Shown: positions 1 through 7,979 of the stretch, in pieces
Layout of the letters: the number at the start of each line of letters is the position of its first letter
Numbering within the stretch: position 1 is the stretch's first letter
Origin: Burkholderiaceae bacterium
GTDB taxonomy: Bacteria; Pseudomonadota; Gammaproteobacteria; Burkholderiales; Burkholderiaceae
Length of the DNA stretch: 18,272 bases
Reading direction: 5' to 3'
NCBI GenBank assembly: GCA_947461335.1
Contig: CANHLB010000010.1
Coordinates: forward strand, 1-18,272
Position numbers and translations under genes: made by a program
The notes under the pieces: generated by a model
Database searches by the model: none
The model's input: only the letters and a program-made list of their open reading frames with translations
What the model was told of the DNA's origin: nothing

Positions 1-49
1 CAATACCGATAGCGGTTAGTCCTTGGATGTTGGCTAAGAATGCTTGCAT
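1..49 (-). CDS. atpE: ATP synthase F0 subunit c, N-terminal fragment
   Basis: Only the first 16 codons are present; the gene runs off the left edge. Reading leftward from the ATG at 49-47 gives MQAFLANIQGLTAIGI, the typical N-terminus of betaproteobacterial subunit c, the proteolipid that forms the membrane rotor ring of F1F0 ATP synthase. A good Shine-Dalgarno (AGGAG on the minus strand, 59-55) sits 5 bases before the ATG. It follows atpB by 42 bases in the same direction, as expected for the order atpI-atpB-atpE. The conserved ion-binding carboxylate in the second helix lies outside the window and cannot be checked. Confidence 0.93.
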   Translation of the reverse strand, partial: MQAFLANIQGLTAIGI

Positions 50-91
50 GTTTACTCCTAAGTATTGAAAGTGAGGTTAAAAATAAAAGGG

Positions 92-985
<894 letters not shown>

Positions 986-1013
986 TTACTTGTCCTTGTT
1001 TATATTCTTCTTG

Positions 1014-1511
1014 CTACTTCCAAAACCACCCCAATAAATAACACTTGAGCGTAGCTAAGTAAGTAACAAGCAACGGGATCCATTTCAAATCAGGCTGCTT
1101 TAGGGCAAAACCTATGAACAAAACGATAGTTGCTAGGATTTTGATAAATTCACCAGAAACCACTGCCGCCAAAAAGCCGCCGGGGCTGGATTTGACACTC
1201 TTTTTTGCCGCCTCTATGCGCATCAAAAACAACGCGGAAGGCAAAAATCCAATCAAACCGCCTACTAAAGCCGAATAAGTATAAACGCTTTTGTCAGCTA
1301 GACTCGAAAATACATAGCAAGCAGACGCGATTACTAGGGTAATGGCGACCTGACTTAAAACAATCCACCAGGAGTTGATTGAAGCAAAGTTGCGTGGCTT
1401 TGCTTTACGTAAGGCTTCCATCTCCTCTTTGGTGAGGGTTTTAAAGGAATCTTCGCTGGCCTCATCCCATTGGCCCTGACTAATCAGCTCTTTTTTGTTC
1501 ACAAGGTTCAT
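1014..1511 (-). CDS. atpI: ATP synthase protein I (assembly factor AtpI)
   Basis: This 165-residue membrane protein heads the atp gene block. By family knowledge AtpI helps assemble the c-ring and is the most divergent atp product. A soluble N-terminal part contains FKTLTKEEMEALRKAKPRN (about 23-41), similar to the N-terminal segment of Burkholderiales AtpI. Four hydrophobic segments follow at about 48-70, 78-97, 112-135 and 145-163. Identification rests on position before atpB, size and the four-helix pattern. The ATG at 1511 has no clear Shine-Dalgarno, but the conserved N-terminal segment supports it over the internal Met at about residue 31. Only 14 bases separate it from parB, so read-through or translational coupling from the mnmG-parB operon is likely. 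Confidence 0.88.
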   Translation of the reverse strand: MNLVNKKELISQGQWDEASEDSFKTLTKEEMEALRKAKPRNFASINSWWIVLSQVAITLVIASACYVFSSLADKSVYTYSALVGGLIGFLPSALFLMRIEAAKKSVKSSPGGFLAAVVSGEFIKILATIVLFIGFALKQPDLKWIPLLVTYLATLKCYLLGWFWK

Positions 1512-1525
1512 TTCGCAAAAAGCCG

Positions 1526-2419
1526 TTATTCAACAGCAATACCCAACTTTTTTAATAAGGAATCGAGCTCATCAAACTGGCTAAACCCAATTCTGATTTC
1601 GCCGCCTTTGCCTTTTAGCTTAAATTCGACGTTTAAACCGATTAAATCGGCAATTTCCTGGGAAAGACGACGCATATCAGGGTCACGGCTAAGCGCATCA
1701 GCGCCCGCCTTAGTTTTAGCCTTTTTATCCCCTATTTGTCCGCCAGCAATAGCAAGGGCTGCAGACATTTTTTCTGCTTCACGCACAGAGAGGCCTTGTG
1801 CAGCAATTCTTTGAGCCAAGGCAACTTGACTAGCGCCAGGTAGGGGCAGTAAGGCTCGGGCATGACCCATATCAATATCTCCAGCCAATAACATTGACTG
1901 AACCGGCTTTGCCAACTGGGCTAGGCGCAATAAATTGGTAATAGCGCTGCGGGATTTTCCTACGGCTTTTGCTGCCTGCTCATGAGTAAAGCCAAACTCT
2001 TCAATCAGCCTAGCAAGGCCTTGAGATTCTTCAAGTGGATTTAAGTCCTCCCGCTGCATATTCTCAACTAAGGCCATGGCAGCCGCAGCCTGATCATCTG
2101 CCTCCGAAACTAAAACTGGCACCTCTTTGAGCCCTGCAATTGTGGCTGCACGAAAACGCCTTTCACCAGCAATAATTTCGTACCTACCAGGAGCTACAAG
2201 CCTAACGAGTAATGGTTGCATTACTCCCTGTTCACGAATACTTTCTGCAAGCTCTTGCAGGGCGCCGGCTTCCATTTTTTGACGTGGTTGATACTTACCT
2301 GCTTGCAACACCGTCAATGGCAAACGATTGATTTGTTCAGTTGAATTTGCTGCTTGAGCTTTCTCGCCTAGTAGCGCCTCTAAACCTCTGCCCAAACCTT
2401 TTTTCTTAATAGCGACCAT
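1526..2419 (-). CDS. parB: Chromosome partitioning protein ParB (Spo0J/Noc-type CTPase clamp)
   Basis: At 297 residues it has the usual length for a chromosomal ParB, which binds parS and loads as a CTP-dependent sliding clamp to mark the origin region. Domains in order: a basic N-terminal segment KKKGLGRGLEALL (5-17), which in this family contacts and stimulates ParA; the ParB/Srx nucleotide-binding domain with GERRFR (85-90) and ENMQREDLN (119-127); a helix-turn-helix around 145-166 for parS reading; a linker rich in Lys and Ala (about 230-245); and a C-terminal dimerisation domain ending in a Leu-rich helix. It lies 20 bases after parA and 14 before atpI. Two perfect parS sites lie upstream in the same transcription unit, at 4375-4390 and 5848-5863. 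Confidence 0.97.
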   Translation of the reverse strand: MVAIKKKGLGRGLEALLGEKAQAANSTEQINRLPLTVLQAGKYQPRQKMEAGALQELAESIREQGVMQPLLVRLVAPGRYEIIAGERRFRAATIAGLKEVPVLVSEADDQAAAAMALVENMQREDLNPLEESQGLARLIEEFGFTHEQAAKAVGKSRSAITNLLRLAQLAKPVQSMLLAGDIDMGHARALLPLPGASQVALAQRIAAQGLSVREAEKMSAALAIAGGQIGDKKAKTKAGADALSRDPDMRRLSQEIADLIGLNVEFKLKGKGGEIRIGFSQFDELDSLLKKLGIAVE

Positions 2420-2439
2420 ATTGTTCTGCTCTTCCTAAA

Positions 2440-3210
2440 TTACATTTGCTTAATGCGCTCAATCATCTCAGCGCCAAACTCTAAATACGCCTTGGCACCA
2501 CGGGATGATTTATCAAATGCCACCCCAGGAAGTCCATATGACGGGGCTTCAGCAAGGCGAACATTGCGCGGAATAATAGTCTTGAATACTTTGTCACCAA
2601 AGTGTTCAAGCAACTGATCAGATACCTGCTGTTGCAAAGTCATGCGTGAATCAAACATCACCCTCAACAAACCAATGATCACTAGATCTTGATTTAAATT
2701 TGCATGAACTTGTTTAATAGTATTTACCAAGTCTGAAAGCCCCTCAAGCGCAAAATACTCACACTGCATTGGAACAATCACACCGTTTGCCGCGCACAAA
2801 CCATTAAGCGTTAATAAGGACAGTGCTGGCGGACAATCAATCAGAATAAAATCGTAATCGCTAGACACGTCAGCCAACGCATCTTTTAAGCGAGTTTCAC
2901 GCGCATCCATATCTACCAATTCAATTTCTGCGCCTGCTAAATCACGGTTTGCTGGTAATACGTCATAGGCCGAGCTTTCACAGCGTTGCGCGCAATCCTT
3001 TGCCTTGGCCATGCCAATCAAAACTTGATAAATACTAGCCTTTAGGTCTGCCTTTTCAATACCGGAGCCCATGGTGGCATTGCCTTGCGGGTCTAAATCC
3101 ACCAACAATACCCGCTGCTTAAGCCCGGCCAAGCCGGCAGCTAAATTTACAGCGGTTGTCGTTTTACCAACACCGCCTTTTTGATTTGCGATACAAAATA
3201 TTTTTGCCAT
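2440..3210 (-). CDS. parA: Chromosome partitioning ATPase ParA (Soj type)
   Basis: This 256-residue MinD/ParA-family ATPase coats the nucleoid in its ATP-bound dimer form and is stripped off by ParB-parS, which moves the replicated origin. The deviant Walker A motif KGGVGKTT is at 11-18, with signature Lys11 and Lys16. Walker A' (LLVDLDPQGN) is around 35-44 and Walker B (FILIDCPP) at 121-128. There is no N-terminal helix-turn-helix extension, so it is the short chromosomal type rather than a plasmid type Ia ParA that represses its own operon; repression would therefore have to come from elsewhere, for example ParB. The gap to rsmG is 7 bases and to parB 20 bases. The ATG at 3210 has only a weak upstream purine stretch. 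Confidence 0.97.
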   Translation of the reverse strand: MAKIFCIANQKGGVGKTTTAVNLAAGLAGLKQRVLLVDLDPQGNATMGSGIEKADLKASIYQVLIGMAKAKDCAQRCESSAYDVLPANRDLAGAEIELVDMDARETRLKDALADVSSDYDFILIDCPPALSLLTLNGLCAANGVIVPMQCEYFALEGLSDLVNTIKQVHANLNQDLVIIGLLRVMFDSRMTLQQQVSDQLLEHFGDKVFKTIIPRNVRLAEAPSYGLPGVAFDKSSRGAKAYLEFGAEMIERIKQM

Positions 3211-3217
3211 AGCTGCT

Positions 3218-3892
3218 TTATTGTTTTTCTGTAGGGGAAGATTTTCTCACGGGGGTTAAAACTAAAAGTCTTCTTTCCACCGCCAAATTTGGAATATGTA
3301 ATACCTCGTCAGCCAATAAACACCAGTCGTCCAAAGATACCTCCTGCATTTCTTCATCTGCACGCTTAGCTTTCATTGCAAAGACTAAGCCGCCGGGCTT
3401 CAGAAAGGGGAGTGAGAGGTCCAAAAAACGTGCAAGGTTCGTAAAGGCGCGTGAAATCACTGCATCAAATTGATCATTTTGTTGCAGTGCAGCATATTCA
3501 ACCCGCTCGCTCAATATTTCTATATTTTTGAGTTTGAGTTTTCCACGCACATGCTGCAAGAAAGCTGTCTTTTTTTTAACCACTTCGATGAGGCTTAGGC
3601 GCCACTCTGGCTCCACGATGGCAATAGGAATGGCTGGTAGGCCTCCGCCCGATCCCAAGTCAGCAATTTTTGGATTTTGGGCCTTTAAGAATTTTCTTAA
3701 AATAGGTAAAACAGCAATAGAATCAATGAGATGCAAACGAATTGAATCCTTTTCATTCTCGATAGCAGTAAGATTGTGGACCTGATTCCAGCGGGTCATT
3801 TCCTGCAAAAATAACTCTAAATCCGCTATATTGGCATCGCTTAAATTGAGGCCTAATTCTTCGATTCCCAGTGCAAGCAAGTCTTCGGTCAT
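3218..3892 (-). CDS. rsmG: 16S rRNA (guanine-527-N7)-methyltransferase RsmG (GidB)
   Basis: This 224-residue Rossmann-fold methyltransferase transfers a methyl from S-adenosylmethionine to N7 of G527 (E. coli numbering) in 16S rRNA; loss in other bacteria gives low-level streptomycin resistance. Family hallmarks are [10 protein letters not shown] (about 35-44), the SAM-binding loop [12 protein letters not shown] (78-89) and SRAF (147-150). The length is close to that of E. coli RsmG (207). Its ATG overlaps the mnmG stop as ATGA (3892-3889), so translation is probably coupled to mnmG. The C-terminus is polar and stops 7 bases before parA. Confidence 0.96.
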   Translation of the reverse strand: MTEDLLALGIEELGLNLSDANIADLELFLQEMTRWNQVHNLTAIENEKDSIRLHLIDSIAVLPILRKFLKAQNPKIADLGSGGGLPAIPIAIVEPEWRLSLIEVVKKKTAFLQHVRGKLKLKNIEILSERVEYAALQQNDQFDAVISRAFTNLARFLDLSLPFLKPGGLVFAMKAKRADEEMQEVSLDDWCLLADEVLHIPNLAVERRLLVLTPVRKSSPTEKQ

Positions 3893-5808
3893 GCGGCCTC
3901 TTGGGTTCGGCCCAAACCTTTTTTAAGATGTACCAAAAGCAGCGATAGTGCTGCAGGAGTAACTCCAGAAATTCTGCCTGCTTGACCCAATGTTTCAGGC
4001 TTATGAAGGTTTAGTTTTTGTTGAACCTCTTTGGAGAGGCCAGTAACCTGGGAATAATCTAAAGATTCTGGCAGGGGGAAGGTCTCGTTGTGCTCTTGGC
4101 GAGTAATTTCAACGGCCTGGCGCTCAATATAGCCCTGATATTTCACTGAAATCTCTACTTGGTCGCTTATTTGAACCGCTAAGCCAAGGTCTTGGTCTAA
4201 GGACTCCGGGGCCCACATTCCATCACCTAATGCCGTAAGTGCCTCATAAGTGACTCCTGGGCGTCTTAAGAGCTCAGTCAAATTGCATTCATGAGATAAA
4301 TCCTGGCCTAAAAGCTTTGAAACCAATGGGGCTGCCTCATGCTTAGGCCCAACCCAAATATCTTGCAAACGAGATGTTTCACGTGAAACAGCCTCTTGTT
4401 TTCTACAGAACACTTCCCAACGATAATCGTCTACTAGGCCTAGATTACGACCAATTGGGGTTAAGCGCATATCTGCGTTATCTTCCCGCAAACTAAGTCG
4501 GTACTCAGCTCTGCTTGTAAACATACGGTAGGGCTCTTGAACTCCCCGAGTGATCAAGTCATCGACTAAAACGCCGATGTAAGACTCACTTCTTTTCGGT
4601 AGCCAAGGCTCCTTGCCCTTTGCAGCAAGGCCAGCGTTAATCCCTGCCAACATCCCTTGAGCAGCAGCCTCTTCATAGCCGGTAGTGCCATTAATTTGTC
4701 CCGCAAAGTACAAACCGCCAATGGCTCTGGTTTCAAGGCTATGGCGTAATTGGCGGGGATCAAAAAAATCATATTCAATGGCATAACCGGGGCGCACAAT
4801 GACGGCAGACTCCAAGCCACGAATGCTTCGCACCAAATCCCACTGGACATCAAATGGCAGGCTCGTAGAAATTCCATTGGGATAGAACTCGTTTGTAGTT
4901 AAGCCTTCGGGTTCCAAGAAAATCTGATGACTGTTTCTGGATGCAAAGCGATGTATTTTGTCCTCAATAGAAGGGCAGTAGCGTGGACCAGCGCCCTCAA
5001 TCACGCCGGTATACATAGGGGAGCGGTCTAAACCCCCGCGAATAATGTCATGGGTTTGTACGTTTGTATGTGTAATCCAGCAGGGCACCTGCTTGGGATG
5101 TTGCTCTGGTCTACCTAAATAAGAAAATACTGGCACAGGATCTAAATCACCGGGCTGCTCAAGCATGACTGAGAAATCAATGGTTCTGCCATCAATTCTG
5201 GGTGGAGTGCCAGTTTTTAACCTTCCCTGTGGAAGCTTTAATTCTTTTAAGCGAGCAGACAAAGAAACAGCGGCTGGGTCCCCGGCGCGACCGCCGGCAT
5301 AATTATTTAAGCCAACGTGAATCTTCCCATCCAAAAAGGTTCCAGCTGTTAAAACCACCTTTTTCGAAACAAACTCTAGGCCCATTTGGGTAACTACGCC
5401 TTGAACCTCATCGCCCTTCACCAACAAATCATCTACTGAGGCCTGAAAAAGGCTTAGGTTAGGCTGATTTTCTAGACGGCGACGAATGGCCGCTTTATAC
5501 AGAATCCGATCACCCTGGGCGCGGGTTGCTCTAACTGCCGGCCCCTTGCTGGAGTTGAGAATACGAAATTGAATGCCAGCTTCATCAGTAGCAGCGGCCA
5601 TTGCACCGCCCATAGCATCAATTTCTTTGACCAGGTGCCCCTTACCAATTCCGCCGATAGAAGGGTTGCAGCTCATTGCACCTAAATTTTCAATGCTATG
5701 AGTAATTAAAAGGGTGTCGCATCCCATTCGCGCTGAAGCGAGGGCGGCCTCAGTCCCAGCATGACCGCCGCCAATTACGATGACATCGAAAGCTTTTGAA
5801 TAGCGCAT
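3889..5808 (-). CDS. mnmG: tRNA uridine 5-carboxymethylaminomethyl modification enzyme MnmG (GidA)
   Basis: This 639-residue FAD enzyme works with MnmE to add the (carboxymethyl)aminomethyl group at C5 of wobble U34 in several tRNAs. It shows the N-terminal FAD dinucleotide fold [16 protein letters not shown] (about 9-24), conserved Cys47 in [10 protein letters not shown], Cys278 in [11 protein letters not shown], the FAD-contacting segment [20 protein letters not shown] (366-385), and the C-terminal helical domain with GYIERQ and [11 protein letters not shown]. The length matches E. coli (629). The ATG at 5808 has GAGG about 7 bases upstream. It is the first gene of the mnmG-rsmG-parA-parB-atpI-atpB-atpE unit. 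Codons 474-478 (Val-Ser-Arg-Glu-Thr) encode most of a perfect parS site (4375-4390). Confidence 0.97.
   Translation of the reverse strand: MRYSKAFDVIVIGGGHAGTEAALASARMGCDTLLITHSIENLGAMSCNPSIGGIGKGHLVKEIDAMGGAMAAATDEAGIQFRILNSSKGPAVRATRAQGDRILYKAAIRRRLENQPNLSLFQASVDDLLVKGDEVQGVVTQMGLEFVSKKVVLTAGTFLDGKIHVGLNNYAGGRAGDPAAVSLSARLKELKLPQGRLKTGTPPRIDGRTIDFSVMLEQPGDLDPVPVFSYLGRPEQHPKQVPCWITHTNVQTHDIIRGGLDRSPMYTGVIEGAGPRYCPSIEDKIHRFASRNSHQIFLEPEGLTTNEFYPNGISTSLPFDVQWDLVRSIRGLESAVIVRPGYAIEYDFFDPRQLRHSLETRAIGGLYFAGQINGTTGYEEAAAQGMLAGINAGLAAKGKEPWLPKRSESYIGVLVDDLITRGVQEPYRMFTSRAEYRLSLREDNADMRLTPIGRNLGLVDDYRWEVFCRKQEAVSRETSRLQDIWVGPKHEAAPLVSKLLGQDLSHECNLTELLRRPGVTYEALTALGDGMWAPESLDQDLGLAVQISDQVEISVKYQGYIERQAVEITRQEHNETFPLPESLDYSQVTGLSKEVQQKLNLHKPETLGQAGRISGVTPAALSLLLVHLKKGLGRTQEAA
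4375..4390. promoter_or_regulatory. parS centromere site 1, inside mnmG
   Basis: The sequence TGTTTCACGTGAAACA is a perfect 16-base palindrome and an exact match to the bacterial parS consensus recognised by chromosomal ParB. It lies within mnmG and supplies codons 474-478 (Val-Ser-Arg-Glu-Thr). A chance exact 16-mer is very unlikely in 18 kb, and parB is encoded about 2 kb downstream in the same unit, so the call is strong. ParB is expected to load here and spread over neighbouring DNA. Confidence 0.95.
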
Positions 5809-5831
5809 GATTTGCCTCAGATAGGGCGATG

Positions 5832-5860
5832 ATCATAGCATTTTGTTTGTTTCACGTGAA
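5832..5860 (-). promoter_or_regulatory. Candidate sigma-70 promoter of mnmG-rsmG-parAB operon
   Basis: Reading leftward, the -35 is TTCACG (5860-5855, 4 of 6 matches), followed by a 17-base spacer and the -10 TATGAT (5837-5832, 5 of 6), preceded by TGC as in an extended -10. Transcription would start around 5825, leaving a short leader with the GAGG ribosome site before the mnmG ATG at 5808. The -35 lies fully inside parS site 2 (5848-5863), so ParB binding and RNA polymerase binding should compete. The extended -10 makes up for a poor -35. Predicted from sequence only. Confidence 0.6.
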
Positions 5861-5866
5861 ACAAAC
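5845..5866. promoter_or_regulatory. parS centromere site 2, upstream of mnmG
   Basis: A second exact TGTTTCACGTGAAACA occupies 5848-5863, between mnmG and the TauE-like gene. The palindrome extends by three bases each side (GTT before, AAC after), giving a perfect 22-base inverted repeat at 5845-5866. Together with the site at 4375-4390, 1.46 kb away, this makes a two-site parS cluster next to parAB. The site covers the predicted -35 of the mnmG promoter. Confidence 0.95.
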
Positions 5867-5872
5867 GTGATG

Positions 5873-5906
5873 AAAAAACTTGAAAAGATAAACGGTCTTT
5901 TCTAAG
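5873..5906 (-). terminator. Rho-independent terminator after the TauE-like gene
   Basis: On the minus strand a stem of about 10 base pairs (CTTAGAAAAGA with TCTTTTCAAG, one bulged base, 7-base loop CCGTTTA) is followed at once by six T residues (5878-5873). It begins 9 bases after the stop codon of the TauE-like gene and ends before the mnmG promoter, so it would separate the two transcripts. The stem is AT-rich, so termination may be modest. Confidence 0.6.
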
Positions 5907-5914
5907 CCACTGAT

Positions 5915-6652
5915 TTAATTCAAGAAATAAGCATTCCATGCAGACTTCAGAATCAGAAGGCTGACAATCACTAGGAAGACTTTTCTAACAAAAGCACTGC
6001 CATGCTGAATTGCAAGGCGACTCCCAAATTGGCTGCCGGCAATATTAGCAATCATCATGGCAATACCAAGAGGCCAATTAATTTGGCCCAGGCTGGCTAA
6101 CATCAAAATTGCTGCGAGATTGGTTGCAACATTTACCAACTTTGTTGCTGCCGATGCATGCAAAAAATCAAAACCAAAAAAACGCACAAAACCAAATAAA
6201 AGGAAGCTTCCCGTTCCGGGACCAAAGAAGCCATCATAAAAACCAATCGTTAAACCCAAAAGCACTGCCTTGAATTGCTGATGGCGGCTAATGCCACGAG
6301 GAGCATGAGTCTCACCAAGAGAAGGTTGATACCAGGTGTAGAGCAAAAGAAAAAGCAGTACGAATGGCAGCGCTTTTCGCAAAGGCTCTGCCGGAAAGTT
6401 GCTCAGAGCGTTGGCACCTAATAAAGAACCAACGAAGCCAGCAACAACTGCTGGCAAAACGATGGCCCAAGGCAAAGAAACATGTCGCAAAAATTTACGT
6501 GCGGCATTTAAAGTGCCGCCAACTGCTGCCAATTTATTTGTAGAGAGTAAGGTTGCGGGCGGCACATTGGGGTAAGCCGCAAACAGGGCTGGAACCTGAA
6601 TCAGGCCGCCACCGCCAGCCACCGCATCAACCAAGCCAGCAAAAAAAGCCAT
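5915..6652 (-). CDS. TSUP family membrane protein (TauE/SafE sulfite exporter-like, YfcA-type)
   Basis: This 245-residue, very hydrophobic protein has about seven to eight predicted membrane segments. The N-terminal hallmark AGLVDAVAGGGGLIQVPAL and LLSTNKLAAVGGTLNAARKF match the first repeat of the TSUP (DUF81) family. The second-half motif YDGFFGPGTGSFLLFGFV and ATKLVNVATNLAAI match the second repeat, so both halves are present. Family members export sulfite, sulfoacetate or other small organic anions; the substrate here is unknown. The only standard start codon in the frame is the ATG at 6652, which has no Shine-Dalgarno. The frame stays open and hydrophobic upstream to 6715 (including IEFSIFIWPLLLA just before the Met), so the true start may be a non-standard codon. 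It is divergent from the ACAD operon. Confidence 0.85.
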   Translation of the reverse strand: MAFFAGLVDAVAGGGGLIQVPALFAAYPNVPPATLLSTNKLAAVGGTLNAARKFLRHVSLPWAIVLPAVVAGFVGSLLGANALSNFPAEPLRKALPFVLLFLLLYTWYQPSLGETHAPRGISRHQQFKAVLLGLTIGFYDGFFGPGTGSFLLFGFVRFFGFDFLHASAATKLVNVATNLAAILMLASLGQINWPLGIAMMIANIAGSQFGSRLAIQHGSAFVRKVFLVIVSLLILKSAWNAYFLN

Positions 6653-6678
6653 GGCGAGAAGTAATGGCCAAATGAAAA

Positions 6679-6708
6679 TTGAAAATTCGATGAGGGGCTC
6701 AATAAAAA
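6679..6708 (+). promoter_or_regulatory. Weak candidate promoter for the ACAD-SDR-kinase operon
   Basis: TTGAAA (6679-6684, 5 of 6 to the -35 consensus), an 18-base spacer and TAAAAA (6703-6708, 4 of 6) would start transcription near 6715. This gives a leader of about 95 bases that contains the hairpin at 6761-6795. A second weak option is TTGCTT (6728-6733), 15 bases, TATTTT (6749-6754). Neither is convincing, and the A-rich stretch makes chance matches likely. The rest of the 6653-6809 intergenic region shows no clear minus-strand promoter. Confidence 0.3.
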
Positions 6709-6760
6709 AATAATCTTAAGGTCTTACTTGCTTGCCTTATTCAAAATGTATTTTAGTCAA

Positions 6761-6795
6761 AGGAGGCTTTAAATGTGCTGTCATTTTTACCTCCT
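6761..6795 (+). promoter_or_regulatory. Symmetric hairpin/inverted repeat carrying SD and ATG on both strands
   Basis: AGGAGG (6761-6766) can pair with CCTCCT (6790-6795), six base pairs of which four are GC. Inside it, AAATG (6771-6775) pairs with CATTT (6782-6786) around a 6-base loop TGCTGT. In the plus-strand RNA the hairpin hides both a near-perfect Shine-Dalgarno and the AUG of a 10-codon reading frame. By symmetry the minus strand also carries AGGAGG, 5 bases, ATG (start at 6784), opening a 15-codon frame that stops at 6737. The element lies 14 bases before the ACAD start. It could be an RNA switch, an operator with two AGGAGG half-sites, or the remnant of a start region. The complementarity is plain; the function is inferred. 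Confidence 0.5.
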
Positions 6796-6805
6796 ATTAC
6801 AATGA
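6773..6805 (+). CDS. Possible 10-codon leader peptide upstream of ACAD gene
   Basis: ATG at 6773 follows AGGAGG with a 6-base spacer, the best ribosome site in this operon, and encodes MCCHFYLLLQ before TGA at 6803-6805. The ACAD start at 6810 is 4 bases after this stop and lacks its own Shine-Dalgarno, so ribosomes ending here could re-initiate on the ACAD ATG. The peptide resembles no family I know and may never be made; its start is buried in the hairpin at 6761-6795. Listed because initiation signals are strong, not because the peptide is conserved. Confidence 0.35.
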   Translation: MCCHFYLLLQ

Positions 6806-6809
6806 AACG

Positions 6810-7979
6810 ATGGACTTTTCTTTAACGCCCAAACTAGAAGAGCTGCGGGAGCGGACGAGATCATTTATTCATGATCAAATCATCCCCTTAGAAAAAGATC
6901 CACGCCAAAACGAACATGGCCCATCAGAGGAGTTACGCAAAGACCTTATAGAGCTTGCACGCAAGGCTGGTTTGCTAACACCGCATGCCTCCATTGAAAT
7001 GGGTGGCCTAGGTTTAAGTCACATAGAAAAAGCCGTTGTCTTTGAAGAGGCTGGCTATTCTTGCTTGGGCCCAATAGCGATGAATATCCATGCTCCTGAT
7101 GAAGGCAACATTCACCTGTTGGAAGAAGTGGCAAGCCCAGAACAAAAAGAGCGTTGGCTGAGGCCCTTGGTAGCCGGAAAAATCCGCTCCTGTTTTGCCA
7201 TGACAGAGCCTGCACCTGGAGCCGGCTCCGACCCTTCTATGCTCATGACCACCGCCATTAAAGATGGTGAAGACTTTCTTATTAATGGTCAAAAGTGGTT
7301 TATCACTGGGGCAGATGGGGCAGACTTCGTCATCATCATGGCTCGCGGCGAAGATGGCTCAGCAACCATGTTTTTGTCAGACATGAATGCGCCCGGCATT
7401 GAGCTTGTTCGTAATATGGATGCAATGGACAGCTGCTTTACGGGTGGTCATGGCGTTCTTCAGTTTACAAACTTACGCGTCTCTTCAAAACAAATATTGG
7501 GTGAGCTTGGAAAGGGTTTTAAAAATGCCCAAGTACGTTTAGCGCCTGCCAGGCTAACCCATTGCATGCGCTGGCTTGGTCAAGCGCAACGGGCTCAAGA
7601 CATAGCCCTCTCTTACGCAAATAAAAGAACCGCTTTTGGAAAAATTTTGGGTGAACATGAGGGCGTTGGCTTCATGCTGGCTGATAACGATATGGACCTG
7701 CAAACCTCGCGCTTAAACATCTGGCATACAGCATGGCAGTTAGATCAAGGTCAGCGCTGCAACTTTGAATCTAGTCGTGCAAAAGTCATTTGTTCCGAGG
7801 CTGAATGGCGAGTGGTAGATCGTTGTGTACAAATTTTGGGCGGCCAAGGCGTTACCGGCGAGACGGTCTTGATGAAAATTTTTAAAGATATGCGTGGCTT
7901 CCGAATTTATGATGGGCCAAGCGAGGTGCACCGCTGGAGTATGGCTCGCAAACTCATCAAAAATCAAGAATTGAAGTGA
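6810..7979 (+). CDS. Acyl-CoA dehydrogenase, ACAD10/11-like
   Basis: This 389-residue flavoprotein has the full acyl-CoA dehydrogenase layout: N-terminal helical domain (1-125), middle beta domain with CFAMTEPAPGAGSD (128-141) and WFITGADGADF (163-173), and C-terminal helical domain with RTAFGK (273-278), QILGGQGVTGE (341-351) and RIYDGPSEVHRW (365-376). Asp368 stands where medium- and short-chain enzymes have the catalytic Glu of their YEGT motif; Asp here is, as I recall, usual in ACAD10/11-type enzymes. The start at 6810 (MDFSLTPKLEELRER) fits the family; a TTG at 6732 would add an unlikely 26 residues. There is no Shine-Dalgarno at 6810, so coupling to the 10-codon frame ending at 6805 is possible. 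Its TGA overlaps the next ATG. The role is probably oxidation or phosphate elimination on an acyl-CoA. Confidence 0.9.
   Translation: MDFSLTPKLEELRERTRSFIHDQIIPLEKDPRQNEHGPSEELRKDLIELARKAGLLTPHASIEMGGLGLSHIEKAVVFEEAGYSCLGPIAMNIHAPDEGNIHLLEEVASPEQKERWLRPLVAGKIRSCFAMTEPAPGAGSDPSMLMTTAIKDGEDFLINGQKWFITGADGADFVIIMARGEDGSATMFLSDMNAPGIELVRNMDAMDSCFTGGHGVLQFTNLRVSSKQILGELGKGFKNAQVRLAPARLTHCMRWLGQAQRAQDIALSYANKRTAFGKILGEHEGVGFMLADNDMDLQTSRLNIWHTAWQLDQGQRCNFESSRAKVICSEAEWRVVDRCVQILGGQGVTGETVLMKIFKDMRGFRIYDGPSEVHRWSMARKLIKNQELK

Noticed and set aside
6732..6809. 26-residue N-terminal extension of the ACAD starting at TTG 6732
   Set aside because: The family N-terminus fits the ATG at 6810 (MDFSLTPK), and the extension would cover the hairpin region with residues unlike any ACAD.
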